This document shows positions 40,866 through 49,533 of a stretch of 64,000 nt of DNA, piece after piece (the stretch's first letter is position 1; every line of letters starts with the position of its first letter). The notes beneath the pieces are model-generated. The model searched no databases. It saw nothing but the letters and a program-made list of their open reading frames with translations, and was not told the origin of the DNA. Origin of the DNA: Candidatus Pelagibacter sp. TMED118 (GTDB lineage Bacteria; Pseudomonadota; Alphaproteobacteria; Pelagibacterales; Pelagibacteraceae); assembly GCA_002170205.2 (NCBI GenBank), contig NHFT02000006.1, positions 29,495 to 93,494 on the forward strand, in the 5' to 3' direction. The translations under genes were made by a program, and so were the position numbers.

Positions 40866-42116
40866 TTACTCTCTTATTTGACCTGATCCAAAAATCTCGT
40901 ATTTATAACTAACCAACTGATTTAATCCAACTGGTCCTCTTGGCGGAAGTTTGTTAGTAGAAATTCCAACTTCGCCCCCAAAACCAAACTCACCACCATC
41001 AGCAAATTGAGTTGATGAATTGTGAATTGCTATAGAGCTTTTTACTCTTTTCATAAATAGATTTGCATTTTTTCTGTTTTTTGTAATTATCGCATCAGTG
41101 TGCATAGTTCCATATCTATTTATATGATCTATTGCCTCGCTCAAATTTTTTACTGACTTTACTGCAATTTCGGCTGATAAATACTCTTTACCCCAATCAC
41201 TTAAATTTGCTCTCTTAGTTTTACCTTTATAAATTTTTTGAATTTTTTTATCGGCATAAATTATACAATTTTTTGCCTCTAATCTTTTTAATATTGGGTT
41301 GGTATATTTTTTTAAAACTTTCTCGTGAATTAACAGAGTTTCTGTTGCTCCACAAATACTTGTATTTCTCATTTTAGCGTTAGTTACAACTTTCTGAGCC
41401 ATTTTTAAATCTGCATATTTATCAATATAAGTATGACAAACGCCCTCTAAATGACCGATGACTGGAATTTTTGAAAAATCTTGAACAGTTTTAACTAAAC
41501 CTTTACCGCCCCGTGGAATAATTACATCAATATAATTTTTCATATTAGATAACATTAATCGAACTATTTTTCTACTTTTGTATTTGATAAACTGAACGTA
41601 ATTAACATTAATGTTATAAAACTTTAATGCTTTACGAAAAAGCTCAGAAATTAATTTATTACTGTAATAAGCCTCCGATCCGCCTTTTAAAATAACACAA
41701 TTACCAGATTTAAAGCACAGGCAGGACACGTCTGAAGTTACATTCGGTCTGCTCTCGTAAATCACGCCAATCACCCCTAAAGGAACTGTGACCCTTTTCA
41801 TTTTTAATCCATTAGGTCTTTTCCATTTCTTTAATGTAACATTCACAGGATCTTTCAATTTAGAAATCTGCCTAATATTTAAAATGATGTCTTTAATTTT
41901 TTTTTCGTTTAATTCGAGCCTTTTTATCATGTTGTCTCTCAAACCGTTTTTTTTCGCATTAAAAATATCTTTTTTGTTATTCGACAAAATTTTAAGCTTA
42001 TTTCTTCTCATTAAGTAAGCAAATTTAAGAAGTACTTTATTCTTAATTTTATTATCAACAATTTGGTTACTCGCTTTTTTTGCCCTTTTACATAACTTAA
42101 TCAATTCGTTCTTCAT
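40866..42116 (-). CDS. proA: gamma-glutamyl phosphate reductase
   Basis: ProA reduces gamma-glutamyl phosphate to glutamate semialdehyde, the second step of proline synthesis. The 416 residues have VPLGVIGVIYESRPNVTSD, KGGSEAYYSN, HLEGVCHTYID and the catalytic Cys255 in NTSICGATET. The C-terminal FGFGGEVGISTNKLPPRGPVG is family-typical. It directly follows proB with no gap. Confidence 0.97.
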   Translation of the reverse strand: MKNELIKLCKRAKKASNQIVDNKIKNKVLLKFAYLMRRNKLKILSNNKKDIFNAKKNGLRDNMIKRLELNEKKIKDIILNIRQISKLKDPVNVTLKKWKRPNGLKMKRVTVPLGVIGVIYESRPNVTSDVSCLCFKSGNCVILKGGSEAYYSNKLISELFRKALKFYNINVNYVQFIKYKSRKIVRLMLSNMKNYIDVIIPRGGKGLVKTVQDFSKIPVIGHLEGVCHTYIDKYADLKMAQKVVTNAKMRNTSICGATETLLIHEKVLKKYTNPILKRLEAKNCIIYADKKIQKIYKGKTKRANLSDWGKEYLSAEIAVKSVKNLSEAIDHINRYGTMHTDAIITKNRKNANLFMKRVKSSIAIHNSSTQFADGGEFGFGGEVGISTNKLPPRGPVGLNQLVSYKYEIFGSGQIRE

Positions 42117-43223
42117 TTATATTTCCACCATATCATCTTTATGAATAACTTCTGACTTAGAAACATATCCTAACAAATCTTTAATTTTATTTGAATGTTG
42201 ACCTTGAATTTTTTTTATTTCTACCGAACTAAACGAACTTAATCCTCTAGCATACTCTTTATTATTCTTATCTAATATTCTTATATGGTCTCCTTTAATA
42301 AATTGACCATTAACTTTTTTTATTCCTGTGGCTAAAAGGCTTTTACCTTTTTTTAGTGCTTGGACAGCTCCATCGTCGATTACTAAGTCTCCCTTTGGTG
42401 AAATTGAGCTTATAATCCACTTTTTCCTTGCATGTAATTTTGAAACCTTTGGCAAGAACCATGTACCCTTATTTGTTTTATCAATATTTAGGATTGGCCT
42501 AAACATCAAACCATTTGCAATAATCATATTGCACCCGGAGTTTTGGCAAATTTTAGCAGCCTCGATTTTAGTTACCATACCCCCGGTACCATGTTCACCA
42601 ATACTTTTAGTTGCGATCTTTTTGATATTTGAGTCGATGTTATTTATGACCTCAATTAATTTTGCATTTTTATTAATCTTAGGATTCGATGAATACAAAC
42701 CATCCACATCTGAAAGTAAAATTAAACAATCAGATGCTAATATTTGTGCAACTCTTGATGCTAATCTATCATTATCTCCATACTTTATTTCAGAGGTGGC
42801 AATACTATCATTTTCATTAACTATTGGAATGTAATCAAGATCAAATAGATTTTCGAAAGTTCTTTTAGCATTTATAGCCCTTCGTCTTTGCTCGGTGTCC
42901 TCTAAAGTAATTAATATTTGGGATAAATTAATCCTATATTTATAAAAAACATTTTTATATAAATTCATTAATTCAATTTGACCGATTGAGGCAACAGCTT
43001 GACTTTTATCAAGTTTAATACTTTTCTTGTTGATTTTTAGCTTTTCACATCCTAAAGCGATAGCACCAGAACTTACTATTACAATATTTTTTTTTTGTTT
43101 TTTTAGATATTTAATATCCAGAGCGAATTTTTCCAGCCATTTAGACCTTATTTTTTTTTTTTTATCAATTAAAAGAGATGAACCAACTTTAATTACTATT
43201 GTTTTATAATTTTTAAGATACAT
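42117..43223 (-). CDS. proB: glutamate 5-kinase
   Basis: ProB phosphorylates glutamate, the feedback-controlled first step of proline synthesis. The 368 residues include the amino acid kinase domain (TIVIKVGSSLL, IVSSGAIALGCEKL, VNENDSIA, and GTGGMVTKIEAAKI) and a C-terminal PUA domain (about 275-350, KGDLVIDDGAVQALKKGKSLL). It overlaps obgE by 11 bases and abuts proA. Confidence 0.97.
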   Translation of the reverse strand: MYLKNYKTIVIKVGSSLLIDKKKKIRSKWLEKFALDIKYLKKQKKNIVIVSSGAIALGCEKLKINKKSIKLDKSQAVASIGQIELMNLYKNVFYKYRINLSQILITLEDTEQRRRAINAKRTFENLFDLDYIPIVNENDSIATSEIKYGDNDRLASRVAQILASDCLILLSDVDGLYSSNPKINKNAKLIEVINNIDSNIKKIATKSIGEHGTGGMVTKIEAAKICQNSGCNMIIANGLMFRPILNIDKTNKGTWFLPKVSKLHARKKWIISSISPKGDLVIDDGAVQALKKGKSLLATGIKKVNGQFIKGDHIRILDKNNKEYARGLSSFSSVEIKKIQGQHSNKIKDLLGYVSKSEVIHKDDMVEI

Positions 43224-44196
43224 ATTTAATTACTTTAGATTTAATATTTGCTACAAGCTTTTTCTCGAAAGTAGATAATACCCATATTTCCTTTCCTGTT
43301 TTGATTTTAAACTCTTTTTTTTTACCGTTTAGCTCAGTAGAGTCAATTAAATCAACTTTGTTAAAAATTACGATTTCATCTTTTTTCAATAATTGTTTGC
43401 TATATTTACCTAACTCATCCCTTACTTGATTATACGATTTTATTAAATCATTTTCGTTAACATCGATTAAATGTAATAAGGTTTTGCATCTTTCAATGTG
43501 TTTTAAAAATTTAATTCCTAATCCAATTCCTGAATGTGCGTTTTCGATTAATCCAGGAATATCTGCCAATGTAATTTCCTTATCATCGTATTGTGCAACC
43601 CCTAAATTAGGATTTAAAGTTGTAAATTTATAATTTGCAATTTTAGGTTTTGCACTTGTTACGGATGCTAACAAACTTGATTTTCCTGCATTCGGCAAAC
43701 CTATAATTCCTATATCTGCAATTGTTTTTAATTGAAGCCATATCCAGAATTCTTCTCCTATTTTTCCTTTAGTAAATTTCTTTGGAGCTCTGTTTGTAGA
43801 GGATTTAAATTTTGTATTACCAAATCCTCCTTTACCACCTATAGCTGCCACATACTCCTCGTTTTCTTTTTTAAAATCATATACTAATGTTTTATTATCT
43901 TCTTCAAAAACCTGTGTACCCACAGGTACTTTTAAATATAAATCTTCACCACTTTTACCTGTTTTGTTTTTACCTTTTCCATCCCCTCCTCTTTTTGCCT
44001 TGAAGTGTTGTTGGTAACGAAAATCTATTAAAGTATTTAAATTTCTCTCTGATGTTAATATTATAGATCCTCCTTTACCGCCATCCCCTCCGTCCGGGCC
44101 GCCAAATTCGATAAATTTTTCTCTTCTAAAACTGGGTGAACCAGATCCTCCATCGCCTGCTTTTATATAGATTTTTACTTGGTCTAAAAATTTCAT
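43213..44196 (-). CDS. obgE: Obg-family GTPase, ribosome assembly
   Basis: ObgE is an essential GTPase that binds the 50S subunit and links ribosome maturation to growth state. The 327 residues comprise the glycine-rich Obg fold (1-158, with GGPDGGDGGKGGS) and a G domain with P-loop GLPNAGKSS (166-174), DIPGLIENAH and NKVDLID. The variable acidic C-terminal extension of E. coli Obg is missing. It is downstream of rplU-rpmA, the classic bacterial order. Confidence 0.97.
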   Translation of the reverse strand: MKFLDQVKIYIKAGDGGSGSPSFRREKFIEFGGPDGGDGGKGGSIILTSERNLNTLIDFRYQQHFKAKRGGDGKGKNKTGKSGEDLYLKVPVGTQVFEEDNKTLVYDFKKENEEYVAAIGGKGGFGNTKFKSSTNRAPKKFTKGKIGEEFWIWLQLKTIADIGIIGLPNAGKSSLLASVTSAKPKIANYKFTTLNPNLGVAQYDDKEITLADIPGLIENAHSGIGLGIKFLKHIERCKTLLHLIDVNENDLIKSYNQVRDELGKYSKQLLKKDEIVIFNKVDLIDSTELNGKKKEFKIKTGKEIWVLSTFEKKLVANIKSKVIKYVS

Positions 44197-44220
44197 ACTA
44201 CAATGTATAAATTAGATTAA

Positions 44221-44475
44221 TTAGTTGGGTTTTACTGAAACTATTGTTCTATCAGATCTACTCTTTTTAAAAATAACTTTTCCCTTAATAACTGAAAAAA
44301 TTGAGTGATCTTTTCCCATTTTTACATTATCTCCTGGAAAAATTTTTGTTCCGCGTTGTCTAATAATTATGTTTCCTGGAATAACAATTTCACCGCCATA
44401 TTTTTTTACACCTAATCTCCTACCGGCGCTATCCCTGCCATTCTTTGATGATCCACCTGCTTTTTTTGTTGCCAT
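44221..44475 (-). CDS. rpmA: 50S ribosomal protein L27
   Basis: L27 reaches into the peptidyl-transferase centre with its N-terminus. The 84 residues start [29 protein letters not shown], whose opening is diagnostic. There is no N-terminal extension of the kind cleaved in Firmicutes. It starts 6 bases after rplU and is followed by obgE after 24 bases. Confidence 0.98.
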   Translation of the reverse strand: MATKKAGGSSKNGRDSAGRRLGVKKYGGEIVIPGNIIIRQRGTKIFPGDNVKMGKDHSIFSVIKGKVIFKKSRSDRTIVSVKPN

Positions 44476-44481
44476 AAAATT

Positions 44482-44883
44482 CTATTTCTTACTCTCAGGT
44501 TTAATATTTTGTGATTTTATATCTTTTTTAGTGAATTTTTCGGCTTGTGCTATTATATCTCCGTTTTTAGAAAAGATTTTATCTATCCTCACCATTGAAT
44601 ACTGTTGTCTGTGTCCGTTTTTTCTTCTCGAATTTTTCCGTCTTCTTTTTTTAAAAATTAGTACAGTTCTTTCTTTTGAATTTTTTAACAAGTCTGCCTC
44701 AACTTTTGCTCCCTCTACAGTTGGACTACCAATTTCAAAAAATTTTTCGTCACCGTATGCTAATACTTCTTTAAACTCGATTTTTGAATCTGGTTTAGAA
44801 TCCTTTAGGAGTTCTACTTTAAGTATTTCTCCAGCACTTACTTTGTATTGTTTTCCACCTGTTTTTATAACCGCAAATGACAT
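44482..44883 (-). CDS. rplU: 50S ribosomal protein L21
   Basis: L21 binds 23S rRNA. The first 103 or so residues are a complete L21 (SFAVIKTGGKQYKVSAGE, then a basic KKRRRKNSRRKNGHRQ loop). About 30 lysine-rich residues follow (KKDIKSQNIKPESKK), a modest tail compared with those on S16 and L19 in this window. It heads the minus-strand run rplU-rpmA-obgE-proB-proA-nadD-rsfS-ctpA-rppH and has its own strong promoter just upstream. Confidence 0.97.
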   Translation of the reverse strand: MSFAVIKTGGKQYKVSAGEILKVELLKDSKPDSKIEFKEVLAYGDEKFFEIGSPTVEGAKVEADLLKNSKERTVLIFKKRRRKNSRRKNGHRQQYSMVRIDKIFSKNGDIIAQAEKFTKKDIKSQNIKPESKK

Positions 44884-44905
44884 AATTTTATAAATTTATA
44901 ACAGC

Positions 44906-44933
44906 AATATAGTCAGAGGCACCTTTTAGTCAA
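44906..44933 (-). promoter_or_regulatory. sigma-70 promoter for rplU operon
   Basis: Reading the minus strand, TTGACT (44933-44928) is followed after a 16-base spacer by TATATT (44911-44906). Each box matches the consensus in 5 of 6 positions. The expected start is about 15 bases before the rplU ATG at 44883. The site fills the 60-base gap between rplU and gloB. Confidence 0.7.
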
Positions 44934-44943
44934 GTTGAATAAC

Positions 44944-45663
44944 TTAGAAATTATCCTTTAATTCTCTCAATTTTGAAAAAGAAAATAAATCATTACATCT
45001 TAAAAAAATATTACAGTCCAGTTCGTCTTCCAGATTAGTTGGAGTAGTTGATATATTATTCTTTAATTTTTGTGTAATTTGTAAAATTTTATCCTTTAAT
45101 TTACTATTTTCTGGCTCGTGATAAATACAGAATTTTGAATTCTGCAAAGTATACTCGTGACCAAAATATATTAAGGTGCTCTTTGAAAAATTTTTTATTA
45201 AAGTTAAAGACTTATACATTTGATCGTATGATCCTTCAAAAATTCTTCCACAACCTAAAGAAAAAAGCGTATCTCCAGTAAATAATAAATTTTGTTTATG
45301 AAAATGAAATATCACATGACCTATAGTATGACCAGGTGTATGGTATGTCGTAAACTCAAAATCATCATTTTTGTATAACTCCTTATCTTTAATAAGAATA
45401 TCAATTCCAGGAATATTTTTTTTATCTTTTGCAAAACCCAAAATTCTACAATTGAATTTTTTTTTCAATTCTAAATTTCCCCCAACATGGTCGTCATGAT
45501 GGTGTGTATTTAATATATATCTTAAGTTAATTTTCTCTTTTTTAATTGTATCAATTATTGGTCCTGCTTCCCCAGGATCAATTACACAAGCATGATTATT
45601 TTTTTCATTCAAAATTATATAAGAAAAATTATCGTTTAGACACTTAACTGTTATTACTTTCAT
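44944..45663 (-). CDS. gloB: hydroxyacylglutathione hydrolase (glyoxalase II)
   Basis: GloB hydrolyses S-lactoylglutathione, completing methylglyoxal detoxification. The 239 residues are a metallo-beta-lactamase fold with the dinuclear metal motif THHHDDH (53-59), TPGHTIGHV, FTGDTLFSLGCGR and GHEYTLQNSKF, the last two typical of glyoxalase II. The C-terminal substrate domain is present. It directly follows metW (1 base), so it may be cotranscribed with the methionine genes. Confidence 0.93.
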   Translation of the reverse strand: MKVITVKCLNDNFSYIILNEKNNHACVIDPGEAGPIIDTIKKEKINLRYILNTHHHDDHVGGNLELKKKFNCRILGFAKDKKNIPGIDILIKDKELYKNDDFEFTTYHTPGHTIGHVIFHFHKQNLLFTGDTLFSLGCGRIFEGSYDQMYKSLTLIKNFSKSTLIYFGHEYTLQNSKFCIYHEPENSKLKDKILQITQKLKNNISTTPTNLEDELDCNIFLRCNDLFSFSKLRELKDNF

Positions 45664-45664
45664 A

Positions 45665-46261
45665 TTATTTTTCTATTTCAAATACTCCTAATTCTGAAGA
45701 TAAATTTTTATAACTTAAATTTTGTTCACTTATACAAGAAACTTTTTTTCCACTTAAAGAAATTGATTTTGTTAATTTTAAATCTCTTTCAATACAAAAT
45801 GTTACAAAGTCTTTAATTGTACACATATGCAAATTAGGTGTATTATACCACTCATTAGGTAAATTTTCAGTCACGGGCATTGTTCCTTTAAATAATAAAT
45901 CTATTCTTACTTTCCAGTGTCCAAAATTGGGAATAGTTACTATTGCCTTTCTTCCCACTCTTAATAGTTCGTATAAAACTTTCTCTGGATTTAAAAAAGC
46001 TTGAAGTGTTTGACTTAATATTACATAATTAAATGATTTGTCAGGAAACTGTCCCAGATCTAATTCAGCATTACCTTCGATAACTGTTAATCCTTTTTCA
46101 ATGCATACTTGAACATTTTTTTTAGATATCTCTAAACCTCTAATGTTATTTGAAATGTTTTCTAAAATATACTTCATAAGCTCTCCATTTCCACAACCAA
46201 CATCTAATATTTTCGAATTTTTTTCTATTAAAGAAGATATTATTTTAAATTCTTGTTTCAT
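45665..46261 (-). CDS. metW: methionine biosynthesis protein MetW
   Basis: MetW is a methyltransferase-fold protein that accompanies MetX in many proteobacteria and is thought to aid homoserine acetylation. The 198 residues include the SAM-type motif LDVGCGNGE (19-27), FNYVILSQTLQAFLNPEKVL, and TIPNFGHWKVRIDLLFKGTMPVT, the latter diagnostic of MetW. It overlaps metX by 17 bases, strongly indicating coupled translation. Confidence 0.95.
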   Translation of the reverse strand: MKQEFKIISSLIEKNSKILDVGCGNGELMKYILENISNNIRGLEISKKNVQVCIEKGLTVIEGNAELDLGQFPDKSFNYVILSQTLQAFLNPEKVLYELLRVGRKAIVTIPNFGHWKVRIDLLFKGTMPVTENLPNEWYNTPNLHMCTIKDFVTFCIERDLKLTKSISLSGKKVSCISEQNLSYKNLSSELGVFEIEK

Positions 46262-47378
46262 AAATATTCTTAAATGAATTATTTAAAAAGTTTTTAACAG
46301 TGTTTAAAAAATCAGGCACATCTAATAAAAATGAGTCATGCCCTTTATCAGAAGTTATTTCAATAAATCCAACATCAGCACCAATAGCGTTTAGGGCAAT
46401 AACTATTTCTCTATTTTCTGCAGTGGGATATAACCAGTCAGAAGTGAAAGAAATTATAAAAAATTTTGTTTTACTTCCTTTAAAAGCATCTGATAAATTT
46501 CCATTGAATTGCTTTGTTAAGTCAAAGTAATCCATTGCTCTCGTTATATACAAGTAGCTATTTGCATCGAACCTATCAACAAAAACTGAGCCCTGATACC
46601 TTAAGTAACTCTCTATTTGAAAATCGGCATCAAAACCAAATTTTAGTGCATCTCTTTCTTGTAGTTTTCTTCCAAATTTTTCCTGCAAACCTTTTTTTGA
46701 TAAGTAAGTTATATGGGCTGCCATCCTAGCTACAGCCAGTCCTTTTGACGGAGACTTTCCATTTTCTAAATAATTACCATTGTCCCATTCTCTATCTGCC
46801 ATAATTGCTTGTCTACCAAGTTCGTTCAATGCAATGTTTTGTGCAGAATGACTTGCGGTACATGCAATTGGTATTGCTATCTTTGCTTTATTCGGAAAGT
46901 TAGAAACAAATTGTAGAACTTGCATACCACCCATTGAGCCACCTATGACTGCAAATAACTTTTTTATTTTGAAATATTCTAATAAATAACTCTGTGCATT
47001 GACCATGTCATTAATTGTAATTACTGGAAAATTTGATCCGTAAGGTGTGTTTGTAGAGGGATCAATGCTAGAAGGTCCAAATGACCCCATGCATCCACCA
47101 ATAACATTGGCACTAATAACAAAAAATTTATTTGTATCTATAGCTTTATTTGGTCCCAGAGCGTAATGCCACCAACCCTCTTTGTTTGTTATAGGATTTT
47201 TACCACTTGCAAACTGATCACCTGTCAAAGCGTGAAATATTAAAATACCATTATTCCTATCTTCATTTAATTCACCATAAGTCTCATAAGCAATAGGAAA
47301 ATTTGAAATTTCTTTACCACAATCTAATTTCAATTTATCCCTAATTATATATTTTTTTAAATTATCAAATTTAATCAT
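46245..47378 (-). CDS. metX: homoserine O-acetyltransferase MetX
   Basis: MetX acylates homoserine in methionine synthesis. The 377 residues have an alpha/beta-hydrolase fold with catalytic Ser148 in GGSMGGMQ, Asp314 in FTSDWLYP and His347 in DKGHDSF. HALTGDQFASG and GPSSIDPST are typical of MetX. Some members of this family use succinyl-CoA; the sequence alone does not settle this. A SAM-II riboswitch precedes the gene, so expression should fall when S-adenosylmethionine is plentiful. No good Shine-Dalgarno is visible before the ATG. Confidence 0.96.
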   Translation of the reverse strand: MIKFDNLKKYIIRDKLKLDCGKEISNFPIAYETYGELNEDRNNGILIFHALTGDQFASGKNPITNKEGWWHYALGPNKAIDTNKFFVISANVIGGCMGSFGPSSIDPSTNTPYGSNFPVITINDMVNAQSYLLEYFKIKKLFAVIGGSMGGMQVLQFVSNFPNKAKIAIPIACTASHSAQNIALNELGRQAIMADREWDNGNYLENGKSPSKGLAVARMAAHITYLSKKGLQEKFGRKLQERDALKFGFDADFQIESYLRYQGSVFVDRFDANSYLYITRAMDYFDLTKQFNGNLSDAFKGSKTKFFIISFTSDWLYPTAENREIVIALNAIGADVGFIEITSDKGHDSFLLDVPDFLNTVKNFLNNSFKNIYETRI

Positions 47379-47409
47379 ATTATTTTTGTGAATTGAGAGG
47401 AAAAAAAAC

Positions 47410-47459
47410 TTATTTAGCGGTTTTTTTATAGCGCTCGCAATTCAGTTAAATCAGCGCAG
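47410..47459 (-). promoter_or_regulatory. SAM-II riboswitch
   Basis: On the minus strand this is a close match to the SAM-II (metA/metX-type) aptamer. Stem P1 pairs GCGCT (47457-47453) with AGCGC (47435-47431). The loop contains GATTTAAC, and its ATTTA (47451-47447) can form the pseudoknot with TAAAT (47416-47412) in CCGCTAAAT. The order GCGCTGATTTAAC, ATTGCGAGCGC, then GCTAAA is that of known SAM-II elements. It should repress metX-metW when SAM binds. Confidence 0.92.
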
Positions 47460-47476
47460 ATAATGTTTACATTATC
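47459..47476. repeat. inverted repeat overlapping the metX promoter
   Basis: GATAATGT and ACATTATC are perfect 8-base inverted arms separated by TT. The repeat covers the proposed metX -10 box and lies right before the SAM-II aptamer. It could be a repressor operator, or a weak hairpin read toward hisC. Confidence 0.5.
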
Positions 47477-47492
47477 AGTTTTTATATGTCAA
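47464..47492 (-). promoter_or_regulatory. putative promoter for metX-metW
   Basis: A perfect TTGACA -35 on the minus strand (47492-47487) is followed after 17 bases by TAAACA (47469-47464), a poor -10. The predicted start near 47457 coincides with the 5' edge of the SAM-II aptamer, which supports the assignment. Confidence 0.55.
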
Positions 47493-47567
47493 ATTTTTAT
47501 AAGAATTTTACTTATTTAATTTAAATAAATAATAGTTTAACTATAAATATCAGAAAAAATTAAAGTT

Positions 47568-48659
47568 ATGATATTAACCAAATTCAAAAAATTAAAGTTT
47601 CAATCGTATAAGCCAGGAAAGTACGAAATACCTAAGTTAAAGAATATTAGAAAAATAATTAAATTATCAGCAAACGAATCTGCATTGGGTACAAGTTCAA
47701 AGGTGAAGGCAATTTTGAGAGGTAAAGTTAGCACGTCCAAATATCCAGATTTCACATCAAAATTTTTAAGAAAGCAAATTTCAGTTAAATTTAATTGTAA
47801 TCCGAATAAAGTAATCTGTGGATCTGGATCAGATGAGATTATCCAAATGTTATGCCAGTTATTTTTGAGAAATGGTGATCAAGTTATAGTCCCAGAATTT
47901 AGTTTTTTGATGTATAGGATATATGCATCTATTTCAGGCGCTAAGGTAATTTTCTCGAAAGAAAAAAATTTTACTGTTTCTGTTGATGACATAATTCAAA
48001 AAGTAAACAAAAAAACCAAAATTGTTTTTTTAGCAAACCCTAATAATCCAACTGGTACTTACCTTTATAAAAATGAACTTGTCAACTTGAGAAAAAAATT
48101 AAGAAAAGATATATTACTAGTAATTGATGACGCATACTATGAATACATGAAGGACAGAAATTATGAGTCAGGATTGAAAATATTTAAAAGTTATAAAAAT
48201 GTTTTCATACTTAGGACATTTTCAAAAATTTATGGATTAGCAGCCTTGAGGATTGGATGGGGTTACGGTGATAAAAATATTATTAATGCATTAAACTCAA
48301 TTAAACCGCCTTTTAATGTTAACAAAATTGCACAATTATGTGCAATTGAAGCTTTAAAAGATAGCAAATTTATCGATAAGTCAGTTAAACATAATTTATT
48401 TTGGGGTAAAAAAATAAAAAAAAAATTGGAGGAATTTGGTATTTACTCAAATAAAATTAGTGCTAATTTCCTTTTATTAAATTTTGATAGTTGCAAATTA
48501 TCAGCAAACACAGTTGAAAAAAAATTAGAAAAGAATGGAATTATTCTCAGAGAAATGAAAACTTATGGAATTGAAAACCATTTAAGGTTAACGATTGGTA
48601 ACAGTATCGAAAATAAATTATTTCTTAAGGAAATTAAAAGTATATTTGCAAATGTTTGA
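47568..48659 (+). CDS. hisC: histidinol-phosphate aminotransferase
   Basis: HisC transaminates imidazole-acetol phosphate in histidine synthesis, and in many alphaproteobacteria it also serves aromatic amino acids. The 363 residues are a fold-type I PLP enzyme with KLSANESALG, the FLANPNNPTGTYL motif, DDAYYEYM and the PLP-lysine Lys220 in TFSKIYGLAALRIGW. Its position directly before tyrA (8-base overlap) supports a role in tyrosine and phenylalanine synthesis as well. It is divergent from metX. Confidence 0.94.
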   Translation: MILTKFKKLKFQSYKPGKYEIPKLKNIRKIIKLSANESALGTSSKVKAILRGKVSTSKYPDFTSKFLRKQISVKFNCNPNKVICGSGSDEIIQMLCQLFLRNGDQVIVPEFSFLMYRIYASISGAKVIFSKEKNFTVSVDDIIQKVNKKTKIVFLANPNNPTGTYLYKNELVNLRKKLRKDILLVIDDAYYEYMKDRNYESGLKIFKSYKNVFILRTFSKIYGLAALRIGWGYGDKNIINALNSIKPPFNVNKIAQLCAIEALKDSKFIDKSVKHNLFWGKKIKKKLEEFGIYSNKISANFLLLNFDSCKLSANTVEKKLEKNGIILREMKTYGIENHLRLTIGNSIENKLFLKEIKSIFANV

Positions 48660-49533
48660 TAATATTTTAATTATAGGGTGTGGTTTAATTGGATCTTCTA
48701 TATTAAAAAGTTCTATTAAGAATAAAATATCAAAAAATATATATGTTTTCGAAAAAAAAAAAGAAAATATAAAAATAATAAGAAAAGCAAATAAGAGAAT
48801 AAAATTCATCTCTAGTTTAAATGAAGATTTGGGGAAAATGCATTTTATAATTGTTTGTGTACCGATGAGCGAATATAATTTTGTCTTTTCTCGATTGGAT
48901 AAATTTGTTTCAGAAAAATCAATCATAACCGAGGTCGGCTCCACTAAAAGAAATTTGCTTAAGTTTACAAAAAATAAAAAATTAGTTTTAAGTCATCCAA
49001 TTGCTGGATCCGAAGTTAGCGGACCCAAATTTGGTAGTCCAGAATTATTTAATAAAAAATGGTGTATATTAATTAACAACGGCATAAAGAGCAAAATTAA
49101 ATTAGTAAAAAAATTTTGGAATAAACTTGGTTCTAAAGTAATTTTGATGAACGCTAAAGAGCACGATAAAATTTTCGCAATAACTAGTCATCTCCCACAC
49201 TTAATAGCCTATAATTTAATAAAAACTGCTCAAGATTTTCAAAAGATTGAAAAAAGAAACTTAATTAAGTATAGCGCGGGTGGATTAAGGGATTTTTCTA
49301 GAACGGCTGCATCTAATGAAATTATGTGGAGAGATATATTTTTTAGCAATAAAGATAATATGATTAATTCAATTAATAAATTTATTCAAAATCTTAATCT
49401 GATAAAAAAAAATATTAGAGATAAAAAAGATAGAGAACTTAAGAAAATATTAATGAATTCAAAAAAAGTTCGAAAACAAATAATTAAGTCAAAACAAGAT
49501 GTTTCAAAACCTGATTTTGGTAGAGAAATCTAA
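48652..49533 (+). CDS. tyrA: prephenate/arogenate dehydrogenase
   Basis: This 293-residue protein is a TyrA-type dehydrogenase, which oxidatively decarboxylates prephenate or arogenate to the tyrosine precursor. The start at ATG 48652 (MFDNILIIGCGLIGSSIL) sets the NAD-binding motif at residues 6-16 and overlaps the hisC stop; the frame extends upstream but would add an unnatural N-terminus. SHPIAGSEVSGP and the catalytic His of ITSHLPHLIAYN are conserved. A long Lys-rich C-terminal tail follows. Its end overlaps the convergent NlpC/P60 gene by 4 bases. Prephenate and arogenate specificity cannot be separated by eye. Confidence 0.92.
   Translation: MFDNILIIGCGLIGSSILKSSIKNKISKNIYVFEKKKENIKIIRKANKRIKFISSLNEDLGKMHFIIVCVPMSEYNFVFSRLDKFVSEKSIITEVGSTKRNLLKFTKNKKLVLSHPIAGSEVSGPKFGSPELFNKKWCILINNGIKSKIKLVKKFWNKLGSKVILMNAKEHDKIFAITSHLPHLIAYNLIKTAQDFQKIEKRNLIKYSAGGLRDFSRTAASNEIMWRDIFFSNKDNMINSINKFIQNLNLIKKNIRDKKDRELKKILMNSKKVRKQIIKSKQDVSKPDFGREI

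Noticed and set aside
42328..42834. Long plus-strand frame opposite proB
   Set aside because: Antisense shadow of an intact proB; no ribosome site and no recognisable domain.
44369..44893. Plus-strand frame opposite rpmA and rplU
   Set aside because: Spans two confirmed ribosomal protein genes on the other strand and reads through their promoter side; a shadow frame.
47531..47543. Short palindrome ATAGTT/AACTAT before hisC
   Set aside because: Six-base arms in very AT-rich DNA are expected by chance and match no known operator.
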